A stretch of 64,000 nt of DNA from Camarhynchus parvulus (taxonomy: Eukaryota; Chordata; Aves; Passeriformes; Thraupidae), in the NCBI RefSeq assembly GCF_901933205.1, contig NC_044572.1:21476501-21540500 (forward strand), read 5' to 3'. A program made the position numbers and the translations under genes. The notes beneath the pieces are model-generated. The model ran no database searches, was not told the origin of the DNA, and saw nothing but the letters and a program-made list of their open reading frames with translations. Positions within the stretch are counted from its first letter, which is position 1; each line of letters begins with the position of its first letter. Positions 24,443-41,165 of the stretch are shown here, one piece after another.

Positions 24443-27400
24443 GTAGGTAACGTCTCATTGTGGTTCCCTAGATGGCTTTTGTTTTCTATCTAAAAGAAGA
24501 GACAATTGAGTTTTACTGATCAAGTAATATATGGTGTATATGCAAATATACTTAGCATTGTGTGCCAATTTCAACTAAAAGTTTTTGTAAATGTACCATT
24601 TTTCAATTAATAAATATTTTAGTTAAAAACTTGAGAGAACTGCAGTTCACCCACAGACTGAGGAGAGACATATTCACTACAGCATTGAATTGGAAGAGTG
24701 TAGAAATGGAAACTTGCCTTATCTTTGCCAGCAGCCAGCTGTCTGACCTTGCGTCCCCCTCTTGGCTCAGGTTCTGTTTCCTGCCTGCCAGATAGGAAAT
24801 ATAGTACTGACTTCATTTGTAAATCACTTTGAGATTTTCTAATTCTGTCAGGAAAATACATGTAAATTATTAAAATTAAATGAATTTTTAAAATGAAAAC
24901 TAATGAAATATTTTGAAAGGACAGAATGACTAATTGATAAAATTTGTACAATGCACTCAAGTTTTTGTATTACAGAATAGGGTTTGCCATTGTGAACAGG
25001 AGGTTTTTCAGAAATACATGTTTTAGGCTCTTTTCAAAATTTATTTTCTTTATTTTGTTGCTAGCTGGTACACTGTACTGGCCTTCTTTACAGCTTCAGA
25101 TTTTAAAGAGCAAAGGAGTGCCTAAGTCTTGTCTTGGTGATCCCCCTTCAGTTACTGTACTGTGCCTTCTGAAGTATGTACCAGATGGTTGCTAAGAAAA
25201 AGGAGAATGGAAGGTGAGAAAGGTAGATGCTGAGACAAAAAGGAGCCAGAAATATGGGTCTGTATAGACAATTGAGGGGGTTTGTCCTGCAAGCAAATGT
25301 TTTGAGCCAGCTGATGATCACACCTAGAAGTAGAGGAACAGGCATGAAAGCAGTATGTTGGAGGAAGGGAGGAAGACAGAGGTGAAGGGGGAAATAATGG
25401 TTTTGTTCATTACCTTCCTCTCTTTGTTGAAAAAAATGGGTGTATTTTCAAACAGCATGCCTATGAATCTTCTGTCAGATGTTGCCTGTATTAGAGAGTA
25501 AAGCAGTATGATTTAGTGAAGAGTATATTTGAATATGATATAAAGTAGAATAGTAGAAAAAGAGTGCAATGGATGGATTTGGCTTTTCCCTTAACTGTGG
25601 AGATTACACTTCTCTTGTGCTGACCTGGCAATAAATTTCACTACATTTTTCCTGAAATGGAATAATTCTTATGGAAACTATTTAGTTTTCCCTTGTTAAA
25701 AACAAACAACCAAAAAACCAAAAAAACCAAAGCAGGGAAGAGTGAGTTTACTTTCCCCATAAGAGGCAGTCGTGCCCCAGTCCTTCCTGTCAGCTGTGCT
25801 AGAGCTGCAGCCTGCCTCATTGCTAGTTACTCATTGCAAGTAAATGGTTCTGATTTTGATTACGTAGCTTTCTCATTTATGGCCAAATTTCCATGCCCCT
25901 GCAGTGAGGCCACAGAAGCTCTCTCTTAGTATGGAATATGGCTTTTAATTTTGTATATAAAGAGCTAGTTACCCTATTGTGTGCAGCACATATATTAGTA
26001 TAAAGCAATATAGGTAGTTAATTAGTGTTGCAGGCTTGAGGCTCCCAGTCTTGAGACAAGTCCAGCCTTGCTTGATTCATGACAAACTACAGGAGCACTT
26101 GTGTTATTGGGAGGAGAAGGCATGAGGACTGCTAAATAAAATGCATCTTTGTCAGGCCACTTAGCTTCACAAAGCTGTGGAGAGCAAGGTATTGAAGAGG
26201 ATATGCTCAGGCTCCAGCTCACACTTCAGCTGAAGTAAGCATCTTTCTGTGCAACCAAGGATGTTGAACAAAGATGCATTTTAAGCCCTGACTGCAGCAT
26301 GCCAGTTCTATTAGAATTTTGGCAACATCCCAACCAATTTAGAGTAGCTTAATTTAATAAGTAGAGCAGCCACACTGTCTTGTGCAAGCTACTTTAACAC
26401 CCTAAGCTCTGTCAAACTAGCCATATGTAGCATGAACATGGTGGTATCCTGTCATTCCACATCCCTGTTGTGCTTGGACTGTGAAGGGAGATGGATGGAT
26501 AATGACTGGGATGGCTCCATACTGGAGAAATCTTTAGCTGGCAGATAAGGATTGTTGTAACCCATTTGCTCTGCCAGATCTGCGCCTTGTCACGACAGGA
26601 CCTCTAGCTTTATTATTCGGATTTTGTCATTCATTTCATGGCAGCTTTTTTCAGTACTGGTTATGTTTTGGTCTCTCCCTAATGGATTTCCAGTGGCTTA
26701 AATTTTCATGCTTTTCTGAACAGTGAGTAAATGCCACAGACAGAAAACTGTGACTCTTACCAGGCACTTAAAGCACTTCTCTGTTGTGGATTTGCAATAC
26801 AGGGGACACTTGTTCGTGCAAGCCATTGCTTTTGTTTAGGGTCCACGTGGTTGTCATCATTACTGCATGGAATACAATTTCTGCTCTAAAAAGCAGAAGT
26901 ACTTCTCACTTTTAGAGGACATAGAGAAGTGACAGAAATACTACAGAGATATTCTAATTCTTAGTATCTCATATGTTTTGCTGAGCTCACGATGAACTAA
27001 TATGAACCCAGAGGCATCTGACTGGAAGTGCAGAGATTTTTGTAGTTTCCACAAAAATGAGGCGTATTTGCATCTTATGGCAGCCAAAAATAATTAATGG
27101 CTTTTTAGGATGTTTACCATAAACAATCTGTATTTTCATGACCATGCTTTCTATCCTTGGGAGAGAAGCACGAGAAGCAGCATAGTCTGCTTAAGGCTGA
27201 GAGTGGCTCCACTGACACTGATGAAACAAGCAGCCAGAAAACACAGGCTGACATCAAAACAAGACAATCTGCTGCATCTATTTCATACTGTTCCAAATGA
27301 GATTTTTCATTATGAAACAAACCTACTGCCTTGTGTGCACAGCAAGCAAATTAAAGCAATAATACCATTTTGAATAGTTAATAAAATGAAGATCAGCTGT

Positions 27401-29710
27401 CAATGCCCTGGAGGTGTTTTAAGGGTAAGCGAATACAAGTAACCTTGCTCTTGTGTTGGTCCACCACCATTTCCTGCAGCCTTTCTGAGTGTTTGCAGTA
27501 ATAAACACAGATGCATTGATGTTACAGAGACATTACATGTTGAAATGCAACTTAATCCCTCCATGCTGTGGACATGCCCACATCTTGTGTTTTCACACTA
27601 CTGTGGGACAGTGGTTTTATTTCATGGTATGCACTTAAAAGGTTTGGACATAGAGACAGGGATTCTCATTTCTATAATCAGGAGTGCTCAGTGGGGTTTT
27701 CTGGGGTTTGGCGGTTTTTTCCCCTAACAAGTGCTGTGTTGGATTTCTCAAAATCTGAAGGGGCTGAAAAAATTATTTTTTCTTTATCCATAAACAGATG
27801 GTTGGGATCATGACTTCTTCTGTGTATATTTGCCTTGATGTCAGTAGGATTTACAGCAGTATAATTAATCTCTCTATTTTTGGACACCAAATTTCTGTTC
27901 AAAACTTCTCTCTAGCCTTGTCCTCTTAAGTCAGAAATACCACAGATCCCAGTAGAAATGAAACTTTCTATCTCCAGTGTCATCTCCAGCTCCCACCAGC
28001 TGGACTGAATAACACAGCACTTGCTCAGCTGTATTCTCCTCAGCCCCCACTTAAATGGTTTATGTTTCATGTTAAGGTGTCTGGTTTTCATTGGATTCAG
28101 GGAGCAGAACTCTTAAGTCCAGCATTCTCCATTTTAAGTCCCCTGTTTCATTCCATGTGGTATGACAGCATTATGTTGCACCTAGACCTCTAGATCCACA
28201 TCTGGAGCTGTGTGAAGGAATTGAAAATTCTACCAAATATTCCAGTGTGCATAATATGAAAATGAGATTTATTAATATGATGCAGCTGCTAGTTAATTAT
28301 TCCCATCCAATAATAGAAAATATTTTCAACACTGTTTTCAGTTGTGTGGCAAAGGACTCTGGACTCCGTAGTGGAAGGGTTAATCCTTAGTCCTTTTGTT
28401 CATCTTCCTTAAAATATGGCATTTCTTGTGCACTACATGTAAAATCAAGTTCAGAATACAGTATCTCTGTTCTTCCTTCTCCCCAAACACTTGTTGTACA
28501 TCTTGGACATGACCTTGTTGTCTTTCAATGACTGGATTCTTTGCAGAGGAGGATGTTTCCCCAGTGCCTGAAATTCCAGCCATGTGTTCATGTAAAGTGA
28601 TGGCAGAATATGGAAGAAAGTATCTTGGGGAACTCTTTGTAACTTCATAAAAAACAATGCTTTGTGTACTCCCCTCTTCTTGGTTGCTGCTTTCTGACTT
28701 CATTTAATGCCATAATAGATTTCAAAATGCATTAAAAAGTCTGGTACTTGTTTTTTCTGGGTAACGTTCTGCCGTCAGTGGTAAAATTTGTATTGATTTT
28801 TGTAGAACCAGAATTTCCAGATGTTCCTTCCTCAGCAAAATCAAGAGAATGTTTTCTGTGCTCAAAAGAAGTCATGAGGATATACTTATGTGTAAGCAGT
28901 GTTGGTGCCTACTTAAACTTGACTACAATTTCATAGAGGTGAACTCATGCTTGTTTGTTGTTCCTAGTGTTTATAGGGAGAGAGCGACAGCTACTGTCAG
29001 GCAGAAAATGTAAGCAGATTACTGTACATCTACTGGTCCAGTTCACTGTGCATTGTTTGCAAATAAGATGATTTATTAAAATCTTGGATTTAAGCTTCCC
29101 ATGTGGTAGCAGTGATAATCCACCCAAAGAAAATATCATCTTTTAGTTCAAAAATAAAGCATTTCTTTTTGTTGTGAATTTGATCAATTTCTGACTGCCA
29201 CCACATTCATAACCCTGTGTGACTGACAGAAAATAATAATTTAGCAGAAACATTTGCAGCCTGTCACTTGATCTGACACTGGTGTGAGTTTGTGCCTCTG
29301 ACCTTGGAGAGATGGTCTGCATTTGGAGTGCATGCAGCTGCACACATGGCCTGGGACTTCATACACTTCTCCATGAGTTGTAGTGGGTTTTCTGTGCATG
29401 AGAAATGGACGTGCTCAGGATATCACATTCCTCACCCCCAAAGGTTTGAGCTTAGTATCTTCAGATCCAGAACACGTGGTTCTAGACCAGATTCAGTGGT
29501 GATATGGAGATTGGTTTGCAAAGGTGAAAATCACAGAAGTTCAAGGTTAACTATTTCTGTAGTTTAAAAATTCCTTGACTATTTGATTTTGACTTCCTTT
29601 TTAATCTCAACTGGAAAGCTTAAATTATTCTTAAAGACTATATACACTAAAGAATACAGGTTCTTGACTAACTGCTCTCAAAGATTTTCATATTTTGTGT
29701 GTTGCCATAG

Positions 29711-29854
29711 AAATGGCAGCTACCAAACCCAGCTTTTTACCATGTACAGTGTCGACATAATAGGTGCAGATACCATTTCAGAGTATCAGACAGACCTCAG
29801 CATTGAAAGGAGAAGAAGCTCTTCCTCTGATGCTTCACAATGTAGCTCATCGAG
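29711..29854 (+). other. Unrecognised exon-like open segment in intron 5
   Basis: A 144-nt segment bounded by a plausible acceptor (TGTTGCCATAG, ending 29710) and a good donor (CGAG|GTATGT at 29855). In one frame it reads NGSYQTQLFTMYSVDIIGAD, TISEYQTDLSIERRRSSSSD and ASQCSSSR, a sequence with real-protein character and a basic-serine motif resembling kinase or 14-3-3 sites. That frame is phase 2-2 and does not fit the phase-1 FAM171A1 exons around it. If spliced after exon 5 it would instead be read in another frame and stop at 29758-29760. I do not recognise the protein. It could be an alternative or poison exon, a relic of another gene, or chance. Confidence 0.3.
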
Positions 29855-32800
29855 GTATGTTCTCACTCTCATGATTCCTCTGGAGAGAATCATAGGAGAC
29901 AGCTGTGCTTATTTATTAGTGTGTGTTTTCAAAATGGAGGTTGTGGCTCACACATATGAAAGGGCATTAATGGATTGCTTAATCCTCTGCCCACCTTGTA
30001 CACCATTTGAGCTGCATTTATAGCAAAGCAGATGAGGTATGGCAGGAAGGTGATGCTTTAAGGGAGCATTGAAGGAATCACATTGGTGCCAAAGTACCGT
30101 GATCTTTGTGCAAATAATCTACTAATATGTAGGCAAGGAAATAAAACTGGAAACAGATCCCTGGCTTCTGGGAGTAGGTTTTAATAATGTAGTGTCATGT
30201 AGACAGCCCTATAGCTCCACCTATAGAAGCCATGGCAGGAGAAGTTGGGAAGAGGCAGGCATCAAAACTTCAGAAATTGAGAAAACACCTTTGTGCTTAT
30301 GCAGCTGCCTCAGTTGAAGAAGACCTGGAGATTAGTGGGAATCCAGGCAGGAATGGGTAGTGCTGGGATGGGGCTGGAGGGGCTGAGGACCTAGGAACCC
30401 CTTCCTCTACAGCCTTGCAATGCTTGATCAAATCCCAGTGTGCCTCTGCTTCCACTTGCAGTTTGAAAAATAGAAACTGAATGTGAGTCTGATGTGAGGC
30501 TGAAGGAAGGAAAAGGCATGCAGTGTTTTGTGCATGTGCATTTATTTATTACATGTTCTAATAATTTTGTCAGTGACTGACTGAATATGATTAATAACGT
30601 GGTAAAGCAAATTCTAAAGGCAGTATCTTTCATGTATACCAGTAACTAGGGATGGTGGTCCAACAGGCATAACTAAGCTTTTCCTTTTGAAATACAATTA
30701 TTAACCAGTAATTATGGATGGAAGTAATTTTTTTTAATAAGTCATTTCTGTTCTGGCATTCTGGAAGGAAATACTCTGAGGGGGACAAAGCAATGTGAGC
30801 AGTTCTGTGTAAAATGTGCCCTGCCTTCTGCCCAGATATAATTAAGATTATTAAATAATGAAAACTCGTGTGTTCTTTTGTTAAACACTTGACAGGTGAT
30901 TTAAGGGGAAAAATGAGAAGAGATGGAAAAACCCACAGAGCTTCTCAGGCACAAACAATAAATTGAACTCGTTGATTTCCTTGCCAAAATCATCGAGGTA
31001 GAATGGTAAAAGCATTTCCCTTTTAGTTAACAAAATAATGGTGGTGCTGCTAGAACAGGAGCAGGATTTAGCCCTGGAAGGGTTGTGTAACAAACTCTGT
31101 AAGAGTGGAAGAATAATGAGAGTATTGGGCTCTCAGAGCAGGGACGTTTATTTTTTGATGTTGCCTAGCAACCCTGAAAACAGAATTGTAATATTAACTT
31201 AAATACTATGAATTTTTAAACCCATGTGTATTGGGGGAAGGTAAGGAGGAGAGTGAGCTCCACCAATATTCAGGAAGGAATTTTCAACTTCCATTTCAGG
31301 CTTTTAGCTTTTTAGGAAATGAACAAAAGTAAAACCAAAAATCCCATCCCTCTTAAGTAAAACTTCCCCTCCTGATGCAGATTAGAGGTGATTTTCAGTT
31401 GGAAGAAGAAATCTGATAAGCAGCTTTCAACTGGTAGAATGAAAAGCTACAATTTATGTATGTCATAACATGCTTTAGGAAGTTCTTTTCACAAACTTGC
31501 CCTTGATTAACTCTTCATAATAATGCTGCCATTTGCAGTGTCTAAATCAATTACTTCTAGAAGCACTTTTAGTATGTTTTGAATATCCTTTGCTGTCCTA
31601 CACTGTCTGATAACAACCTGCCTCATTCCTTTTGACACATGAATCTCTATTTAACCATGAATCTCTGCCTAAGCAGGGCAATCTTATGAGACATCGTAGA
31701 CAGCACAAAAGTGATCCATGCTGAAAGCAAAGCACTTCTCATTAAGGAATATTTATTTCAAACATCTATGCTATTAAGCAGTACAGTTAAAAGTACCTTT
31801 CTTTTCTTTCCAAAGTGCTTTTTTCCAGGGAAGATCATCTTGTGACTAAAAATAAATTAATATTATATGGGATTATGTTTAATTTGGTTTCTTACTAATT
31901 AAATCCTCTTATTTGTCAAACCTCTTGGATGGAAATAATTCATGTTGTAAATCACACATTTTTGGTTCCCTGCTTGAGTGGGATTGGATGATCCTATTGC
32001 CAGTTAAAAGAAACAAAATGAAAAGCAAACAGTATTTGATCAATGGAAGAATTTCTACCAAAAGCTCACATGTAAAAGTAATTTATGGAAATAAACCACC
32101 ATAGCTACCATATATTTAAACACAAGCAATATTTAGGCTTTATGACTGTCCTTGGGGGAAGCTGCTGGCTGCAGTACACCCATCTGACAGTCATTTACTA
32201 GAACCATTTTGGTCAGTCATAGAAAGAACACACAATCAAAGTCAGCAGAAGTCCCTGCAGCAGTGGTGATCTGGAAGGCTCTGAGATGGTCAGCTTGGGA
32301 AGTTAAACCTGAAGCAAGCAGCATTACACATCCTCCCAGAGAGCCAAGATCTGTGCTGGGGTGCCAGGAAGAGAACTCCCCTCGCAGCCAGATCACAGGA
32401 GGGGAGGTTGTTCTCCTTCTCCTTGGCTGTAGCAAGAGTCCCATGCACCTCTCCCTAGGGCAGATGGTGCTGTGGGGCACTCCTGCCTCACAAAGGCCAG
32501 TGCGAAGTTTGCCATTTGCTGAGCTGGATCAGGAGGGGATTGTCAGCATGCACAGTCACACGTGGAAGCCAGAGGGGGTCATACAATTCCCTGGATTTCA
32601 CTACAGAAATCAATTTAAAATAATAAAGCCTAGCTTTAAAATATGGAAGCAATGTCTTACTCAGAGGCATCACGTGTCCATTCGTGCTGCCTGGTTCCAG
32701 CAAGCTGTCACATGGAATAGTTGATGTCTTTGAAGATAACAGGACATCTCTTTTCTGGGCAACCAGCCATACCTGCAGTGACCTGACTGTGCAGGGGGAT

Positions 32801-35800
32801 TGTCTGGAATAGGTGTTCTTCAAAGGCTCCTCTGCAATTGCTGCCCATCTGGGCACTCTCCTTGCTGAATGTGCCATTTTTCAGTCTGATTCAGAAGTAA
32901 ACCAAATTAAATTACAAAAAGGTGTTGTTTAATGCTGAATGTATCTTGAAATAGGGATTTAATGTGCAAACCATTTATTGTTAAATTTTTTCAGTGGAGG
33001 CCCCGTCTGGCCTCCATTGGCAAGTCCTAAAAGCTGTCTGAGATAAATGAGTGTGTTCATCACAATCAAAGTTACTGCAAAATATTAAGATGCTTCCCTC
33101 TAGGAGAATTTATCTCTCCTGCTCTGCTGAAGTCTTTAACTCCTCTGATATTTTTGCAGTCAGATGGATATCAGCTTTTTTTATCTGATAATTTTTTTAT
33201 TGATGTATCTTTGAAGTACTCTGATTTTTATATTCTTTGCCATGTTCTCTTACCTTGCTTTTGAGTTCCATATAAGAAAGAGTGATGGGGAGATGCTTCT
33301 AAAGCTTTTTAAGAAAGAATGAAGAATAAATTTGTTAAATTACATCATTTATTCCAAAAAGTCAGTTACAGCCAGTATAATTTTGGTGAGAAAAGCATTA
33401 AGTGTCTAGGTTCTCCCCCTGCTGTTAGTTTGAGCCAGACAGCTCCCCTGACTTGAATCTTGGATCAGCGTGTTGGCTCCACTGAGCAGTAAGAGAGGAA
33501 AAAGAGGAAGAGAAATGTAAAAATGATCTATAAGCAAGAATGTATCTATATATAGAAACTTTCCATGTAGCACCAGAAAGTCTTTAAGAATTAATGGTGA
33601 ATTGGTCCAAATCATGCAGTGCTTACAAACTGTACTGAGCTTGCTGTTTCTGCCCCAAAGAGGCATGGACAAGTTTTCTTTGGAACAGCACAGTCTTGAA
33701 CAAAAGTAATCACTTCCATTACGTCCAGCTCTTCTTACTGGTTTGGGATTTTTTTAAATAATCCTGTATTGCTTGTTACTTAACAATTATTACAAATCAA
33801 GTATAAATATTAATAAGCAGTGAAACTCGTTGATTTTCCTGACTTGGGTGGGGGAAAGAAGTAGATGTTGTAGGATATTCAGAAAAATAACAAATTGAAT
33901 TATTAGAACACAGCATACAGGGAGGTAAGCCCTCTCTTCCCTTCTAAATCTTCCTGCTAAGTTCTGCAGTTGTAATCCTGCCAACACAGAAAGAATGAAT
34001 GCTGCTTGCTGTTCTTCCATTTGCAGGTTACTGCATAGGAATTGATCGAAAAATGGACAAAGATCTTTAGTGACTGCCCCAGTCTCCTCTTTTGCTTACA
34101 GCAGCGAGTGTGTGAGGACATAGAGGGTAATGAGCGTCATTTTAGAACAGGAAAACATCTCGTTTTTCACTCCAAGGAGGACTCTGCGGCAGGATAGGGA
34201 ATTCGTTCTCAAGGCTGCACAGCAGTGAACTCTTGGTCACGTAAGGCAGTGTGAAAGGGTGGGAGACAGCCAGTCACGACCGGGCAAGTGGGTTTTGCTT
34301 GATAGAAGGTCCAACATTAGTCACTACAGCAAGGCATTGCATGTAAGGAGCTGCAAGAACACTGCTTGTTTAGTGATACTTGAAAAGCAACCAGGAAATT
34401 AGAACCTATAAAGGATGAAATATGAGAGACCTGGAAATGCTGATGGATTTGCAGAATACTGGAGGTATGTCAGTTCCCTCCAGTAACACCAGGTGGGCTT
34501 TCAGCTATTTGATCACAAAAGAAACAATACAGGACTTTGTGTTTTCAGCTGTTTCCACTCAAACCTGTCTTGTTGCTGCTGTTGTAAAGGATGGAGTTCT
34601 TTGCTTTCTTCATCCTGTGATGTGGGAGGATGTTCTGTTTTGCTAGTGGACTACCGGTAAGAGATGGTGAAACTTTACAAGACAAATTTAGCACCAAAGT
34701 GTTGGACAATGAAAATATTAAAAAAGGGCTGACAATGGGATTGTGTACTCATGGTTCACAGGAACCCACACTCGGTGTCACCCTGATGAAGGAACTTGGG
34801 GCAGTGCCATTTAAAAGTTAGTATTTTCTGTCATAATACACCAATTTGGAGGGTATGGTCAACAAAAGCTGCATCTCTTTTGTTTAAAGATGACCAATAT
34901 TGGATGTATCTTTTACGTACTTGAAATATCTTAACCATCCATAACAGAGAGATGGAATTACATTTTTCCTTAATTTCTGCAGACCAGCACATTGCCTGGA
35001 GTATGTCCAGTGGTTACCAAGAGCAGGTGAACTAAGTGAGCAGCAGACAGGTGTGAAACCTGTCTGAGGCTCGTGCAGTAGACTCTTCTTTGCTTCCATC
35101 ACAAATAAGGGATTCCTGTTGTTGCTAAAATATGAGCAACCTGAGCTGCTGCTCGTTTGCAGCAGAGCAGCTCACAGGGATAAACCTTGATAAGCCTGCA
35201 GCCTCTGTGAGCTTCTTGATGGCTGCATGATGCGGAGTATTTCTGAGCAAAAGGCTTTTGGGGAGGCAGCGGGAGGCTGCCCTCCCTGGCTGCAGCACCG
35301 TGTGGGGAAGGCATGCGGGACACAAGTTCCCCCTAGTGAGGGGATCGGTAACAGCTTCTGCTCCAGGAGGCAGCTCTAGAAATAGACGTGGGAGGTACTA
35401 ACTTGGCTGAATTACATATGTCTGCACTCTGCCTGTGTGTGAATTTAAAGGGCTTCGACGTGATAAGAAAAATATGGGAAACTTAATGTATTCATCACCC
35501 AGGTCATTCCTTTTATTTTTAATCAGGTCTTTATATCTCTGTTGAAGTTTTATTTCACATTTTTGGGTATTTCAATAGCTGGTGCATATTCTCATCATCC
35601 ACATCTTGCAGAAAAAGAAAAATTACAAGGTTCAAGGTTGCAGGTTTTTTTTTAACCAAATGGCATTTTAGAGACAAGATAAAAGCAATTTATGACCTTA
35701 AGGGCTATTTTTCACCTTCAGGGCTATTAGTATGACATCTTCCCTGAAACTGCATGGATAAGAGAATCTGAAGGGTTAGTGGCCATGTTAGTGGAGAAAA

Positions 35801-37015
35801 ATAAATTGACTTTTCCTAGATTTTCTAGAAACTCCACAGAACTGTGAACAATTCCATTCTATTTTTCCTGAAAATGTTTCCCTAAGAGAGGTAAATGAAT
35901 GACTACATGAAGACGTTCTGCAACATCAGTTATAAATGCCACGTATGCAAATCTGTGTACAAAGATTTTGTCTTTTTAGTACTGTAAATCAAAAATACTT
36001 GTCTTGTGTGACTTTCTTTATGAAATAACAGATTATTGCTACCCTCTACAGACTGGAAATGATACTTGGAAAACTGATAATTACATCAGTAATTCCTTTA
36101 GCCTGAACAAATTCAGTTTGGTTGCAAATAGTTGGCATCTGGTAGTAGTAGTCATCTAGATCTAGAAGTCCTCTCAATCGTGTATTCTTCTAAACCTTTC
36201 ACTGTATTCAGATGGATTTATTGTTAGGCTAAGACGGTGGTTTTACATAGGAACAATCAGTCGTAGGGAGGAAATAAATACTCAAAAAAGCCATTCTTAT
36301 GTGTAGAGGGTTGGCACAGGTGGATAATCTAAGGAACACAGAAGAAATCATCAGGATTTTTAATGTATTATAAAAACAACAAACCCAGCCACAGCACCTC
36401 TTCTGTGTGTTCTGTACTCACTGCTGAGTGTTCAGATGACTGTCATCCAAAATGCTGTTGCTTAATCCTAAGTGACATCTAATGAAAAGCACGATTTTGG
36501 GAATTACAAGCAGGAGACTTATTTAAAGGAAGGGGAATCACAAGTACATGATGCAACTTTCCTTTCAAGTGAGCATTTGAAGCTGGGTAAGGGAAATACA
36601 GCATTCTTCCCCCTTCAGCACAGAAATATAGAACTGCACTACAGAAATGCAGAGGGGTTTATCTCTTCTCTGTACACAGATCAGCATCCTGGTAGTGACC
36701 ACCAAAATATGTGAGGTTTTAAGGAGGCCAAGCCCACTATCATGGCACCCACTGGAGGTGCCAAGCCAGGACTGCAGGTTTGGGAAACACTGCCTGGCAC
36801 CAGGGGTGTCCTCTCAATGATTGCTCTTCATGTCAAGGCCAGCAGTTTAGTTCAGAGAGGAGCAGTCTAAAAGCCATTCTGGGTATTTATTACATCAGAA
36901 ACTAAGGTGACAGCCCCAGAATCAGGATCTCAAGGAATGACAAAAAGGCATTCAACTGGTTCAGTTGTAAAGGTCTTCATAACCCAACTCTTGGAATAAA
37001 AGTAATCTTCACAAA

Positions 37016-37057
37016 GTAGATAAACTCTCAACTAGTGTAGATAAACTCTCAACTAGT
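37016..37057. repeat. Perfect 2 x 21-bp tandem duplication
   Basis: The unit gtagataaactctcaactag(t) occurs twice head to tail with no mismatch (37016-37036 and 37037-37057), in FAM171A1 intron 5. The identity suggests a recent event. No coding or regulatory meaning is apparent. Confidence 0.95.
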
Positions 37058-37774
37058 GCAGATTATCAATCTGGACTTAAACACATTGCTTTAAAATTTT
37101 AAGTCTTACTTGTTTTGAATTTCTCATTTCATAATTCTAAAAAAAAAAGTATTTTGTTTCCTTTAAGAAACATGTTTTTAAAAAACTCATCATCTGTTAC
37201 CAAACAATATTCCTGGGGCTATTATACAGATACTGAATGATTAACAGTGTTAATCACAGCGATGGTGCAATGTAATTCTGGTCATTGGCAGTAACTAAGC
37301 TTGTTTTCTGTATAGGAAAGCCATTTTGAGGAAACATTTTCCTCTGTCTTGTAGAAGTTGATAGCCAGGGCTGGTAGAAAGGTGGTGTGTAGAACTCAGG
37401 TGTGGTCAGAGAGATGTGATGTCTCTTGAACTACACTTTTTAAGTGGGCTGTCTGCATATAATCAGCTTCAGCAATATCTAACTTCAAAACAGGGGAACC
37501 CAATACAACAATAAATGTTTTCTTTTAACAGGTTTTGAAGATTTACTAGTTTTATTTAATCTTAAATGTTTTGGGTTTAGGTTGCTTTTTTGCTTCTGAG
37601 AAAGCCATGGGTGCTCTCAAATGCCAGTGACCAGAAGGCACAACTTGTCACTTCACAGCAACACACACAGTCCCTAGTGCAGATGGATAGGTTTTGTTAC
37701 TGCTTGGTTTTCTTCTTGTTGGAGAGGAATGTGTGAATATCTGTAACATCTTCCTACAACTTCTACATTTACAG

Positions 37775-37891
37775 GGACATGGCTAAAGAGTAGTTTGGGC
37801 ATTGTACAACAAGAAGGAAATCAGTTGACTTGGACTTATATTGCACCTCAGCTGGGCTACTGGGTTGCAGCTATGTCACCTACTATCCCAG
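37775..37891 (+). CDS. FAM171A1: FAM171A1 exon 6: last full ectodomain exon
   Basis: A 117-nt, phase 1-1 exon reading (G)[20 protein letters not shown] and [18 protein letters not shown]. It closely follows human TWLKSGLGLVHQEGSQLTW. The hydrophobic/aromatic [16 protein letters not shown] motif is a conserved signature of the FAM171 family and precedes the membrane-proximal segment. The acceptor is ATTTACAG before 37775 and the donor GTAAGA at 37892. Confidence 0.95.

Positions 37892-41165
<3,274 letters not shown>

Larger units (their letters stand above)
24443..37774 (+). other. FAM171A1: FAM171A1 intron 5
   Basis: The largest intron fully inside the window (13.3 kb). It contains the exon-like segment at 29711-29854, a perfect 21-bp tandem duplication at 37016-37057 and A-rich runs at 25699-25730. 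The 171-codon ORF at 32209-32724 and other small ORFs show no domain or conservation I recognise. Acceptor: TCTACATTTACAG. Confidence 0.8.

Noticed and set aside
32209..32724. 171-codon ORF in FAM171A1 intron 5
   Set aside because: No recognisable domain, mixed composition, overlapping open frames on the other strand and no splice context. Consistent with chance.
34630..34821. Possible exon around 34.7 kb
   Set aside because: The open frame is short, lacks a convincing acceptor and donor pair, and the peptide matches nothing I know.
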